A stretch of DNA of 64,000 nucleotides from JBJYIN01 sp046237015. GTDB lineage: Bacteria; Pseudomonadota; Gammaproteobacteria; Enterobacterales; Enterobacteriaceae. Shown one piece after another: positions 18,540 through 27,923 of this stretch. The translations under genes and the position numbers were made by a program. The notes beneath the pieces are model-generated. The model was not told the origin of the DNA, did no database searches, and was given only the letters and a program-made list of their open reading frames with translations. How positions within the stretch are numbered: the stretch's first letter is position 1; each line of letters begins with the position of its first letter. Location: positions 62,001-126,000 of the forward strand of contig NZ_JBJYIN010000012.1 of assembly GCF_046237015.1 (NCBI RefSeq), written 5' to 3'.

Positions 18540-21460
18540 TTGGCTATCACCTTATTGGCGGTATTATCCGCGTTTACCATCGGCGCCTTCTCGACAGGGA
18601 GTGTATCCTGTAATGAAGAGGCATTCGGATAGGTTTGCCACCCTTGCACCGTCGCATACTCCGACTGGCCATGGTGACTGCCGGAAACCTGCGACAATAC
18701 CGCCAATCCTGTTGGCTTCAACGCTTGCTGGAAGAAATCAGCCAGTTGTTCTACCGTCAGTGGCTTAATTTCATCAATTAACCTTTCACGCGTATCAAAC
18801 GCAAAGTTTTCCCGATCCAGGTCATTACGTAATCTGCTAATTTCCTGACCTAATGTTTGCGGACGTTGATTCAGTTCATTAATGACGCCCTGTTTATATT
18901 GTTCAAACTCCTCCGCTTTCATACCACGCAACCGTGTTTCTGCTTTCTGATAGAAATCCTGATAACGTTGATATAAATAGGCTGGCTGCTTGCTGTTGCT
19001 CTGCAACAGGAAACCCATTCCCCACTGCCGTCCGATGGAGATCGGGAAAGCAAATACCGCATAGCCAAGCTGCTCTTCTGTTCTCAATTGGCTATAGAAC
19101 CACGGTTGAATAATCTGCCCCAGTACGGAACTGTACGCCATGCTTTGCGTTTCCGAATAACCGGTAGGGATATAAACAGCGGCTAACGCGGAATCAGTGC
19201 TACTGCCGGCCCGTTGCAGGTTGGCGCGTTGTGACTGAGCGATTCTGACTTCATTACCACGCCACAGTGTTTCACCACCACAATTCAAACGATCTTTCAG
19301 CGTCTTCGCCAGTTCAGTCACTTTCTCCGGCTGCAAATTACCGACAACCAGCATTTCCGGCGTCGCGTTTTGCAGCAAATCACGCCGATAATCAACCAAT
19401 TCCTGTAACTTGATCTCGTTTAACAAACGTTTCCGCTCTTCTCGCTCAATATAGGGGAGCTGAGATAAAGACTGGATTGGCTGCATAGCCTGTTCAAACG
19501 CTTTTGCTGTTTCTGCCGATTCCAACTCTTGCAGATACCAGGATTTGGCCTGCTCCAACTGCTCTTCCGTTGAAGTAAATGAGGAATAACCATCAATCAG
19601 CGCCAACAGCAGTTGTGGTAAACGCTGAGTATAGCCATTCGCATTGATCACCAGACCATCGTTGCTTTTAGTAGAAAAACTAATTCCACCAACCGATGCC
19701 TGATAACTCAGTTCATCCAGCGCAAGGCCAGCCAAATAATCATTCAACGCAAACAACACTTGGTTACGCGCGGAATGACGAGCATCCTGATTACGCAGCA
19801 GCAGCGTAATCTCGGCTTTAGGCTCATCGGCAAAATAACGGCTTGGCATATACAGCACACGCAACCCTGGTTCATCCAACAGGATTTTAGGATGCGTCAA
19901 ACCGGTATCGGGTTTAATCAAAGAAAAATCATCTGGGATATAAGGGTTGGTCGTCGGGAGCGACAGCGAAATTTTCGCCCCCAACGCTTTCCACTTGGCA
20001 AAGGTTGTGTCTGGGATTTTATTCACGGCATAAGGCGCATCGACGAAATAAGCCACCTTGTCATGCGGTTCATTTGGGCTGATCATCCAGATCCGAGCAT
20101 TTTGTGGCGTCATGACATCCAGACGTTCCGCTATAGCTTTAGGATCATATCGATCGGCCAGATAGATGGCATCTAATGTATGTTCAATCGGCACTCGCAG
20201 CATAGTGTCAACCAGCCACTCGATATAATCCATATCACGACTGATAGACGGATAGCGGAAATCCAAGTCCAGCACGTGGGCGATTTCATCAAAATAACGC
20301 TGTTGGATACCTTCACGACGGATCTGCTGCAAATAGCTGAATATCGCAGCAATAACATCATCACGCTGCGCTAACCCTTTATCCGTTAGCGACGCCGAAA
20401 TGGCAAAAATACCGCCGTTTCGATCAATGACAGGATCGGCCCCTGCTCCGATTGATTCAACCAACCCTTCCTTTTGCAACCAATCAGATAATGTATTTTG
20501 ACTGCGATTCCCTAACAAATAGCTAATATAGGTATCTGTTTTACTACGGAATGCCTGACTGTTGTTATCAACTCGAAACTCAATGCGCAGCTGTTTCCTC
20601 GGTTGGGCAGGCACATAATGGATCATCAAACCGCGCTGCTTTTCCGTCACAACAGGCACCGTAATCTCAGGAACATGAGCCTGATGATTAGCAATACGGC
20701 CAAATGTCTGTGAAGCCAGTTTTGCCAATGCAGGCAATGGCTGATTGCTGTAAATCACCCCTTTCATCAGATTGGCAGAATAATAACGCTGATAAAACGT
20801 CACCAATTCATCATGTAATTTACTGTCAGGCTTATCACTGAGCGTTTCCAGGTTACCGCCGGAAAAACGCGCACCGGGATGCTCAGGATTCAATGTTTCT
20901 GCCCCGACCTGCGCCATCCGATGACCATCACGGGAACGCGCCATTGTCATTTCAGCATTGACAGCATTACGTTCACGATCGGCATTCACCGGATCGAGTA
21001 ACGGTTCAGCGATCGCATCCGCAAGACGATCGACCGCTGGCTGTAATGCATCGTTTTCCACCTCAAGATAAAATGCCGTACGATAAGATGCTGTGCTGGC
21101 GTTATGACTGCCACCGTGCTTTTTCAAAAACTCAGACAGTGCTTCTGGTTCTGGGTAACGTTTCGAACCCATCAAAACCATATGCTCAAGGTAATGCGCC
21201 AACCCTAATTGACGGTTTGGATCGTCAAGCGAACCTATCGGTAAGGCTAATGACGCCAAGGATTTAGTGGCCTGAGGATCGGAAACCAACAGAACGGTCA
21301 TTCCATTATCCAGTTTTATCGCCTGGTACTGCCGCGGATCTTTCTCACTTTTACGGATAGTCTGCTCAAGAGGCTGCCAGCCTGTATCAGCCCAACTCAA
21401 TGGAAGCCAGAAAGTGAACACCAGAAACAATCCGGCCATCCAGACAAACGGTTTACGCAT
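18536..21460 (-). CDS. ptrA: protease III (pitrilysin), periplasmic M16 zinc protease
   Basis: PtrA is a periplasmic insulinase-family metalloprotease that degrades small proteins and peptides. A Sec signal peptide (about residues 1-25, ending LSWA) precedes the mature protein. The inverted zinc motif HYLEHMVLMG (HxxEH) is near residue 90, with the distal glutamate region RNAVNAEMTMARSRDGHR. The ATG at 21460 is chosen because GGAG lies eight bases upstream and the signal peptide then has normal length; an upstream start at 21490 is less likely. Length is 974 residues. It sits between recC and recB, as in E. coli, although it has no known role in recombination. Confidence 0.96.
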   Translation of the reverse strand: MRKPFVWMAGLFLVFTFWLPLSWADTGWQPLEQTIRKSEKDPRQYQAIKLDNGMTVLLVSDPQATKSLASLALPIGSLDDPNRQLGLAHYLEHMVLMGSKRYPEPEALSEFLKKHGGSHNASTASYRTAFYLEVENDALQPAVDRLADAIAEPLLDPVNADRERNAVNAEMTMARSRDGHRMAQVGAETLNPEHPGARFSGGNLETLSDKPDSKLHDELVTFYQRYYSANLMKGVIYSNQPLPALAKLASQTFGRIANHQAHVPEITVPVVTEKQRGLMIHYVPAQPRKQLRIEFRVDNNSQAFRSKTDTYISYLLGNRSQNTLSDWLQKEGLVESIGAGADPVIDRNGGIFAISASLTDKGLAQRDDVIAAIFSYLQQIRREGIQQRYFDEIAHVLDLDFRYPSISRDMDYIEWLVDTMLRVPIEHTLDAIYLADRYDPKAIAERLDVMTPQNARIWMISPNEPHDKVAYFVDAPYAVNKIPDTTFAKWKALGAKISLSLPTTNPYIPDDFSLIKPDTGLTHPKILLDEPGLRVLYMPSRYFADEPKAEITLLLRNQDARHSARNQVLFALNDYLAGLALDELSYQASVGGISFSTKSNDGLVINANGYTQRLPQLLLALIDGYSSFTSTEEQLEQAKSWYLQELESAETAKAFEQAMQPIQSLSQLPYIEREERKRLLNEIKLQELVDYRRDLLQNATPEMLVVGNLQPEKVTELAKTLKDRLNCGGETLWRGNEVRIAQSQRANLQRAGSSTDSALAAVYIPTGYSETQSMAYSSVLGQIIQPWFYSQLRTEEQLGYAVFAFPISIGRQWGMGFLLQSNSKQPAYLYQRYQDFYQKAETRLRGMKAEEFEQYKQGVINELNQRPQTLGQEISRLRNDLDRENFAFDTRERLIDEIKPLTVEQLADFFQQALKPTGLAVLSQVSGSHHGQSEYATVQGWQTYPNASSLQDTLPVEKAPMVNADNTANKVIAK

Positions 21461-21490
21461 GCAATTCTCCAATAACGACATCAACATCAA

Positions 21491-24400
21491 TCAAGCCAGA
21501 TTAGAACGAATGGGTGGTAACAACCAGGTTTGCGCAGCGGCAATAATGTCATTCATTCGTCTTTCATCCAATTCACGAACAATTCGCAGCAGATAGTCAT
21601 CCTCCCCCTCACCTGACAACCCGATATTACCTTGCCAGGCTAACAACAATTTGGCGCGCGCCTTATTCTGCGTATCATCATCCCATTGAATACTATCACT
21701 TTCACGATCATAGCATTGTGCTAACCACGCACTGCCTGATTTGTTGAGTAACAGCAATGGCTTATTCATTCCCTGTTGATAACCATCCAGCATTTGCTGT
21801 AAAAATGACTGAGCCACCTCCTGCGGCATCGGGGCAAACCGCCATGCGGATTTCTCACGCCCGTACATGCGGCTCTCTCCTTGGCCGCCTGATAGGCAAT
21901 AGACCAGATGCTCCAGCCACAATAGGATGCCATCCGTCATGGACAGTTTTCCAGGCCGCCAGCGCAACAAACCATTGTGCTGTACCTGAGTCAGCCAGCC
22001 ACGGATATGCACATCATCGATTTGGATATCCACTTCCAGGCGATCCTCAGTATCAGATGTCATATCCTCACGTATACGCGTAGCCAGTTCTGCCATTTCC
22101 TCTTGTTGAGCCTGCCAGTAAAGTTCGCCAAAAGCACCAAAAGGCAACCCTCCCGCAGCACGAATTCGCTGATAGAGTTGGTCAGGATCGCCTTGCACAA
22201 TCAGCGTATTGAGTAACTCGGTATTCAGTTGGTAGCGGCTCAGGTTATCGACAATAAAGGGTTCTTCATCCAGTAACTCATCGTTTTGCAGCATGAAACT
22301 AACACCCAGCCGAAGCTGAAAGAAAGCCCGCACCGGATGTCGATAAAAACGTTTTAAATCATCCAGCGTGATCTCGGTATAGTGCTGTAAAGGAAGTTCA
22401 CGATCAAAATCAGGCTGTGATTGCCCTTGTCGATTAGCCGCCGCAAGCCATTCAGCGGCAAAGCTCTGTGGTATCGGATCCGGCAAAAAATTTTCTGCAT
22501 CAAACGGCATCCGGCTGTGTTCATGACAGAGATGACGCATTACACGATCCGCACTGCTATCAATATCAAGCGTCTCATCCCCCGGCATATGATGGCTTTG
22601 CGCAATATATTCCATCAACTCACTCACCAATACTGAAGGGTAACGACGGGTATTATCCTGTATCGAGCGGCCGATATAGCTGATATATAATTTGTTCTGT
22701 GCGGATAACATCGCTTCCAAAAACAGATAGCGATCGTCATCACGTCGGCTACGATCGCCGCGCTGACGATTTTTCCCCATCAAATCAAACCCAAGCGGCG
22801 GCAATGTCCTCGGATAGACGCCATCGTTCATTCCCAGCAGGCAAACAACCTTAAACGGAATAGAACGCATGGGCATCAGCGTACAAAAATTAATAGAACC
22901 CGCCAAAAAACGCTGGCTAAGCCGCTCTTGATCGAGCTTGCACGACAGTTCATCACGTAGCAGGGAAATAGGTACGGACTGTGGATAGCTGGCTGCCAAC
23001 CCCATATCAAGTACATGCCGCCACTGCTTCTCTATCAACGCCAGCGCAACCTCTGTTTCGCTATCCGCATCAAAAAAAGTGTCTAACAATTGGCGACACA
23101 AAGGCAGCCATTCCACCAGCGCACGAGGCTGCCGTAGACGCTGACGCCATTCGCTAAGTTGCATCAGCAATTCAGCCAATTGTCCGGCCAGTTCAGCAAC
23201 CAAACCACTGGATTCATCATAAGGCAAGACACCCTGCCAATCACCGGACTGACTATCCATTGCATAGCCCAATAGCATTCTCGTCAGCCCAAAACGCCAG
23301 GTATGCTGCCCGGTTGGTGGCAACGACAGCTCACGAACGTTATCGTCATCCAATCCCCAACGGATACCAGATTCGACAACCCACAAGCGTAAACGACGCA
23401 ATCCTTCTTCCTGAATACCAAATCGAGCAGCCAGAGCCGGCACTTCGAGCAATGCCAAAACCTGCTCGGCAGTAAAACGGCTAGTGGGTAAATCTAACAG
23501 GCTAATAACCGCCTGAAGTGCGGGATGAGCATGGCGAGCCCGTTGATCGGAAATAGCAAAAGGCAAATAGCGCTCTGCTGGGGCATTACCAAATACGGCT
23601 TGGATAGATGGCGTATAGCTGTCTATATCTGCCATCATCACGATGATATCGCGCGGTGTGAGATCCGGATCATCGGCCATCATGGACAAGATTTGATCGT
23701 GCAAAACCTCAACCTCTCGCTGTGGACTGTGGCAAGCATGCACATCCACCGAACGATCATCTCCCTCCAACAAACGTTTCTTTGTGCTGGTTTCCAATGT
23801 CTGTGAACTAACCGCCACAACCGCGTGATCTTCCAATTCTAAAATATCGCGTTGTAACGTTTGTAACAGGTTATCAGCATCTAATTCCACAAACGCATCC
23901 ACTTCTTGTACCGCATCAAGCTCGGCTAAAAGGTACAAATGGTCGCGGCCTAGTTTTCCCCAGGATGCCAGTAATGGGTTATTGAGTTGTTGCTCCCCTA
24001 CCGCATTGAATAATCCTTCAACCTGTTGTCGATCATGAAATAATGGACGATGATTTTCAGGCTGGGCGTCGTCCCAGCGATGCAAACGACGAGAGCGGTT
24101 TTTCAGCGTGGCAAGAAACTTGTAATCCTGAATGTCACTCCAGTAATTGCGGCAAGGATTAGTAAACAGCAAGTGCACATCAATATGACGAGCCAGTGCT
24201 CGCAACGCCTGTAAATAGATCGGCGGTAAGGCAGAGATGCCACAGATGAAAACACGCGGTGGGAGCTCCGCCGGGCAGCTTTTTGCCTGTTCTAACGATA
24301 GAATGAAGCGCTGATACAGGCTCGCATGATGCCATTCTGGCTGTTGTAAAACCTGAGTGTAATCAACCAATGCACGCCACAGAGCCGCTTGCCAAGGCTG

Positions 24401-24883
24401 ATTGCCACCCAGCCCATCGACCAGATGCCCCGCCTGCCATTGTGCAATCCATAGGGGGCGATAGATCAAGTACTGATCGAAGAGATCAGCCACTCGTCCG
24501 GCAAGCTGATACCGCTTGCGCCGATCGTCATCATCCTGAAGATAGTGCCGTAATGGAATAAACTCAGGGTGTTCCAACTGTTCTGGCAGCAAATGCATCA
24601 GCTTCCAGGTCATCGCCTCTTTGCTGAAGGCGCTTTCTTTTGGAATATCAGGCAAAACATGGCGACACATATCCCACAAAAAAGCACCCGGTAATGGAAA
24701 CTGAAGGTTGGCCGCGATACCAAAATGTTCAGCAAGTTCAATCTGCAACCACTGTGCCATTCCCGGGCTTTGCACCAGAATCACTTCCTGTTGAAAAGGA
24801 TCCTGAAGCGGCTGACGTTTAATTAGCTCAACCATCAGCCTTTTTAAAATATCCAACTGGTTAGAATGATAAACCGTAAACAT
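21491..24883 (-). CDS. recC: exodeoxyribonuclease V gamma subunit RecC
   Basis: RecC holds the RecBCD complex together, splits the DNA strands and contains the Chi-recognition tunnel. The protein has the E. coli N-terminus nearly intact (MFTVYHSNQLDILKRL) and the degenerate helicase-like domain with VQSPGMAQWLQIELAE. It also keeps the inactivated-nuclease-like C-terminal domain. Length is 1130 residues against about 1122 in E. coli. The start has AGGAG six bases upstream. It follows ppdC by 33 bases, so the pseudopilin genes and recC may share a transcript. Confidence 0.97.
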   Translation of the reverse strand: MFTVYHSNQLDILKRLMVELIKRQPLQDPFQQEVILVQSPGMAQWLQIELAEHFGIAANLQFPLPGAFLWDMCRHVLPDIPKESAFSKEAMTWKLMHLLPEQLEHPEFIPLRHYLQDDDDRRKRYQLAGRVADLFDQYLIYRPLWIAQWQAGHLVDGLGGNQPWQAALWRALVDYTQVLQQPEWHHASLYQRFILSLEQAKSCPAELPPRVFICGISALPPIYLQALRALARHIDVHLLFTNPCRNYWSDIQDYKFLATLKNRSRRLHRWDDAQPENHRPLFHDRQQVEGLFNAVGEQQLNNPLLASWGKLGRDHLYLLAELDAVQEVDAFVELDADNLLQTLQRDILELEDHAVVAVSSQTLETSTKKRLLEGDDRSVDVHACHSPQREVEVLHDQILSMMADDPDLTPRDIIVMMADIDSYTPSIQAVFGNAPAERYLPFAISDQRARHAHPALQAVISLLDLPTSRFTAEQVLALLEVPALAARFGIQEEGLRRLRLWVVESGIRWGLDDDNVRELSLPPTGQHTWRFGLTRMLLGYAMDSQSGDWQGVLPYDESSGLVAELAGQLAELLMQLSEWRQRLRQPRALVEWLPLCRQLLDTFFDADSETEVALALIEKQWRHVLDMGLAASYPQSVPISLLRDELSCKLDQERLSQRFLAGSINFCTLMPMRSIPFKVVCLLGMNDGVYPRTLPPLGFDLMGKNRQRGDRSRRDDDRYLFLEAMLSAQNKLYISYIGRSIQDNTRRYPSVLVSELMEYIAQSHHMPGDETLDIDSSADRVMRHLCHEHSRMPFDAENFLPDPIPQSFAAEWLAAANRQGQSQPDFDRELPLQHYTEITLDDLKRFYRHPVRAFFQLRLGVSFMLQNDELLDEEPFIVDNLSRYQLNTELLNTLIVQGDPDQLYQRIRAAGGLPFGAFGELYWQAQQEEMAELATRIREDMTSDTEDRLEVDIQIDDVHIRGWLTQVQHNGLLRWRPGKLSMTDGILLWLEHLVYCLSGGQGESRMYGREKSAWRFAPMPQEVAQSFLQQMLDGYQQGMNKPLLLLNKSGSAWLAQCYDRESDSIQWDDDTQNKARAKLLLAWQGNIGLSGEGEDDYLLRIVRELDERRMNDIIAAAQTWLLPPIRSNLA

Positions 24884-24916
24884 TCTGGCTCCTGTTATGC
24901 CACTATATATTGCGTA

Positions 24917-25354
24917 TTATTCACTAGCTGATTGTGCAGACTGGCAAAACCAACGGGTAAGCTGTGCCTGATAATTTCTCGGTGTAATCATGGTTGCCGT
25001 CACTTTTCGACATTCTGCCGTTATCCTTTGTTCCGACAAACTGGACTGCCACCCTCGTTCACTCGCGATAACAGAAGCGCTATTGCCATTCACCCCATGA
25101 CTGGGTCCCGTATTGTCGTTAAACCCCATAGTGTACGTGACTCCCGCATCATACGCTTCCAACTGCTGTACTACCTGCTGCCACGCCTGACGTTGCTGCC
25201 ATTGATGCAAGAAAGATTCCTGCAATACCTGGTGGTACTGTAATAACCCCAACAGTGATACGGTCAGCAACAGTGCGGCAACTAGCGTCTCTACCAAACT
25301 GAAACCACATTGTAGAGGTAACTGCCTCATGCTTAAGGTATTACTCTGGCTCAT
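24917..25354 (-). CDS. ppdC: prepilin-type protein PpdC (minor pseudopilin)
   Basis: A short basic leader is followed by the prepilin cleavage motif G-FSLVETLVAALLL, with Glu at mature position 5 and a hydrophobic helix. Such proteins are processed by a prepilin peptidase and act as minor pilins or pseudopilins. The ATG at 25354 overlaps the ygdB stop region; an ATG at 25330 gives a shorter eight-residue leader and is a real alternative. Cysteines near the C-terminus (ECRK and FCQS) are typical of PpdC. It is the last of four pseudopilin genes, directly before recC, in the same order as E. coli. Confidence 0.85.
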   Translation of the reverse strand: MSQSNTLSMRQLPLQCGFSLVETLVAALLLTVSLLGLLQYHQVLQESFLHQWQQRQAWQQVVQQLEAYDAGVTYTMGFNDNTGPSHGVNGNSASVIASERGWQSSLSEQRITAECRKVTATMITPRNYQAQLTRWFCQSAQSASE

Positions 25355-25796
25355 CACAACGTTCAGCCTCTTTATCCGGACAAAAATCAAGCCATCCACG
25401 GGAAGCAAACTGGAGTGTAAGACGATCGGATGCCATACCAGACAACACAACTCGCTGATACAAGAAGAGTGGCCGACTCTGGAACGGTAGCACGCCTTCC
25501 CCACGCAAGATACCTACCCCTTCACTGGTGGATTTTTTCAGGCATACATTCAGCATATCTGTCGCCATTTTCTGACACGTCCAGCTATCCTGTAATGGGG
25601 GCCAGCCAACATTCATCCCCCAGCTTAGAGAAGATAGAGCCTGATTAAATGCTCGTAGATAGTGGCGCTCATCATTTCCCATCTGTACCGTGGCATCAAG
25701 CTGGCGCTGTAGGCCAGACATGAGAATTAGCCCCATAATGGAAATCAGCATCACCATAACCAACGTACTGCTCCCAGACTGCTTTTTTCTGTTCAT
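25341..25796 (-). CDS. ygdB: YgdB-like DUF2509 protein of the pseudopilin cluster
   Basis: The 151-residue protein starts with a basic segment (MNRKKQSGSS), then one hydrophobic helix (TLVMVMLISIMGLILMSG). This resembles a pseudopilin such as the GspK/PilX type, but without the canonical G-F-x3-E cleavage motif. It overlaps ppdB by four bases (ATGA) and ppdC by 14, so translation is coupled. The position between ppdB and ppdC is that of E. coli ygdB. Function is not established; a minor pilin assembly role is inferred from the cluster. Confidence 0.8.
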   Translation of the reverse strand: MNRKKQSGSSTLVMVMLISIMGLILMSGLQRQLDATVQMGNDERHYLRAFNQALSSLSWGMNVGWPPLQDSWTCQKMATDMLNVCLKKSTSEGVGILRGEGVLPFQSRPLFLYQRVVLSGMASDRLTLQFASRGWLDFCPDKEAERCDEPE

Positions 25797-26368
25797 TGGT
25801 TTCTACCCAAAATCAAACGGGTAACCGTACGCTTAATCACAGGGCGCTTTGTCCAAAACCCGCTTAATCGCACCTCATACATCCTGCGCGCTGAAAGACC
25901 CGACAAAGTCTGTACATGAAAATGCGTTAGTGTGACCTCTTGTGGATCAAAAAGCTTCTCCCAGCGATCGCCATGACAATTATGTGCCCCGCTTTGGATC
26001 TCCAACGCGCCAGCACGCAGGCGATAACCGAATGACTCCTCTTCCTGCATGGTTCCCCCATCCCATACACCATTACGATTCAGATCGTAGGAGACATTGA
26101 GGCAACTGTTCGGGCTTTCTCCCGGGTAATTCCCCAACGAGATCGGTGTTCCTTGGCATTCTCCGGCGCAGAAACCCGCACGACGAACATCTTTCTCAAT
26201 GCCGGAAACCACAGCACTAAGCAGTTGCTCCAGACGAAAATACTGGGCACTGTTTTGACTCTGGCTACGAAGAATGGGATACCATTGTGCCGCAGACAAC
26301 ATAATCAGACTGCTCAAGCTTAGCGCCAGCAGCATTTCAGGCATCGTAAACCCCCGATTTATTAACAT
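25793..26368 (-). CDS. ppdB: prepilin-type protein PpdB (minor pseudopilin)
   Basis: A six-residue leader (MLINRG) precedes the cleavage motif FTMPEMLLALSLSSLIML, with Glu at mature position 5. The body, with four cysteines around CAGECQG and SCLNVSYDLNRNGVWDGG, fits the PilW/GspJ-like PpdB family. Length is 191 residues. It overlaps ppdA by seven bases and ygdB by four. It is part of the ppdA-ppdB-ygdB-ppdC set of minor pilin-like proteins that prime type IV pilus or type II pseudopilus assembly in related systems. Confidence 0.88.
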   Translation of the reverse strand: MLINRGFTMPEMLLALSLSSLIMLSAAQWYPILRSQSQNSAQYFRLEQLLSAVVSGIEKDVRRAGFCAGECQGTPISLGNYPGESPNSCLNVSYDLNRNGVWDGGTMQEEESFGYRLRAGALEIQSGAHNCHGDRWEKLFDPQEVTLTHFHVQTLSGLSARRMYEVRLSGFWTKRPVIKRTVTRLILGRNQ

Positions 26369-26865
26369 AAAGGGATCGCCAGAACGGGACGTTCTTCACT
26401 ACACAAACGCATACGTCCGCGAGCCGATATGACCAGACGTATTTTCCCTGCCGGACTCATCAACGTCATATGACCAGCCTGTGCGGTACTACGCAGGCCA
26501 TAAAAAGCAAAACTATTACTTGTTGCCTTTGCCACTGACGCATCTTTGGTCATACGAACATACTGACGATTATTCTCCTCACGACACATTTCATCACCTT
26601 TCTGGCGCTCGACATCGCTGACCATACACCATCGTTCGCCTTGTTGAATCAAACGAGCCGAACGCGTTTGATTATGCCAATAGGCATTGGCCTGCACCCG
26701 GTTAAAAAAATCCAGTAGCTGTTGTGCATTTTGTTCCAGACGTAAAGCCTGTTGGTAATCAACCCATGTATGGATGCCACCCCCAGTCAGTAACGCAACG
26801 ATGGCTAAAACGATGATAATTTCAAGCAAGGTAAACCCTTGCTGTTCCCGACAAGATATATTCAT
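26362..26865 (-). CDS. ppdA: prepilin-type protein PpdA (minor pseudopilin)
   Basis: The leader MNISCREQQG is followed by FTLLEIIIVLAIVALLTGG, a standard type IV prepilin N-terminus with mature Glu5. The later motif FYGLRSTAQAGH and the C-terminal SAARG-like SARGRMRLC resemble the GspH-like E. coli PpdA. Length is 167 residues. It is the first gene of the minus-strand ppd-rec transcription unit. In E. coli thyA lies directly upstream; here the speF-potE module has been placed between them. Confidence 0.88.
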   Translation of the reverse strand: MNISCREQQGFTLLEIIIVLAIVALLTGGGIHTWVDYQQALRLEQNAQQLLDFFNRVQANAYWHNQTRSARLIQQGERWCMVSDVERQKGDEMCREENNRQYVRMTKDASVAKATSNSFAFYGLRSTAQAGHMTLMSPAGKIRLVISARGRMRLCSEERPVLAIPLC

Positions 26866-27519
26866 GCCGGTAGACTAAGGTGTTTTAGCGCTAAATACAG
26901 TGCATTTGTGTCTTTATGCGTACCAATACGCAATGAGTGATTGCAATGATGTAACAATGGAAAAAACTTGCGAGAAGCAGATTAAACACTCTATTTTCTT
27001 GTGGAAATAAGCGAATACATTAAACAAATCGTAGAGTGAATGTCTTTTACGCTGCCTAGCGTCACACAATATTAAGTATTGCTTATAAAAACCGTCTTTT
27101 GACTCAAACCTATTACTCGAAAATAATTAATCAATGGAAAAAATAAATATTTGAACAAAAAATGGCGATATCATTGCGTATAGTTTTACTTTAACTGCAT
27201 AGCTAGTCATTCGCTAATTCCACATAAAAAACACCATCATTAACAGTTCATTTACTTTAATAGCGGAAAAATGAGCGCCATACGTAAAAATAAAGGCACT
27301 AGCATCACCCACAAAGGGAAAAGTGTTGCATAACACTCTCATTTATCAACATCCATAATAAAAAAATATGCATTATTTATGCAGTCAAAAATGAATACAA
27401 AGTGAATAGATATTTAAAAATGAAGATATTTTTTTGAAGTAAATCACAAAAACTTATATTTTATGCAATATACTGGCTTCGAGTCATGAGACTTAGTGAA
27501 TAGTTATAAGGAGGAAAAA
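26866..27519. other. long AT-rich spacer upstream of speFL, divergent to ppdA
   Basis: About 650 bases carry no convincing gene on either strand. The sequence is markedly AT-rich with many A- and T-tracts, as expected for a promoter region bound by H-NS. It contains a 12-bp palindrome TTTAGCGCTAAA just upstream of ppdA and the speFL promoter region at its right end. Confidence 0.6.
27434..27474 (+). promoter_or_regulatory. candidate speFL-speF promoter with CRP/FNR-like site
   Basis: TATACT (27469-27474) is a good -10 element without a matching -35. TTGAAGTAAATCAC (27434-27447) is a 2-mismatch match to the FNR consensus; the overlapping TTTGA-N6-TCACA is a 1-mismatch match to CRP. Its centre lies about 41 bases before the expected start near 27481, the class II activator position. 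AAGGAGG at 27508-27514 serves speFL. Confidence 0.5.
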
Positions 27520-27624
27520 GTGGAGAACAACAACAGAAAATCTGCCCACATCAGGCGAACGACGCATATTATGAAAATGTCTCATCGTAGCTGTTTTGAC
27601 TTCCATCTCTTCAACGCTAGATAA
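27520..27624 (+). CDS. speFL: speFL ornithine-sensing leader peptide (34 codons, GTG start)
   Basis: SpeFL is a ribosome-arresting peptide. In E. coli and Salmonella its nascent chain captures L-ornithine in the ribosome, stalls, and so prevents Rho termination before speF. This ORF encodes exactly 34 residues, as in E. coli, starting MENNNRKS and ending FDFHLFNAR. It keeps the conserved HIRRTTHIMK segment at residues 10-19, H22-R23 and F26-D27. Codons 12-13 are AGG-CGA, both rare arginine codons. The start is GTG, with a strong AAGGAGG five bases upstream. It lies 299 bases before speF with nothing else coding between them, so it is almost certainly the sensor of the speF-potE operon. Confidence 0.93.
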   Translation: MENNNRKSAHIRRTTHIMKMSHRSCFDFHLFNAR

Positions 27625-27923
27625 CCCTACCCCTAAAAACTGAGTATCCCTTTTCAGGATGGTCACGTTTTCTCTCATACATGTGTAAAATTTGCCTGGC
27701 GGTAACATCGTCTGGGGTAAGACATATTTTTCGCATTAATCAGACCATTTATTATTCGAAATAATTTATTTTTTCGAAGAGAGATACTCATGCTTTCGCC
27801 AGAAACGAAGTAAAGGTTATTTATTTCCTTTACCGTCCCTGTGCGTGCAAAAAAAAGTTTTTTCCCTTATATGCAAATTCATTTTCGTGCATAGGCACCG
27901 CTGTATAAAAAAAAGAGGATATT
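27625..27923 (+). promoter_or_regulatory. speF leader mRNA with regulatory structure
   Basis: The 299-base untranslated stretch between speFL and speF holds several possible stems: GTAAAGG (27810-27816) with CCTTTAC (27827-27833), an AT-rich TATTCGAAATAA/TTTTTTCGAA pair, and an A-tract/T-tract pair near 27850. No intrinsic terminator is evident, which agrees with the Rho-dependent attenuation known for E. coli speF. AAGAGGA just before 27924 is the speF ribosome-binding site. Confidence 0.65.

Noticed and set aside
19760..20176. A 138-codon open frame on the plus strand
   Set aside because: It is antisense to ptrA and has no family resemblance.
27493..27708. A 71-codon minus-strand frame in the speF leader
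   Set aside because: It is the shadow of speFL and its leader; the plus-strand frame has the ribosome-binding site and the conserved peptide.
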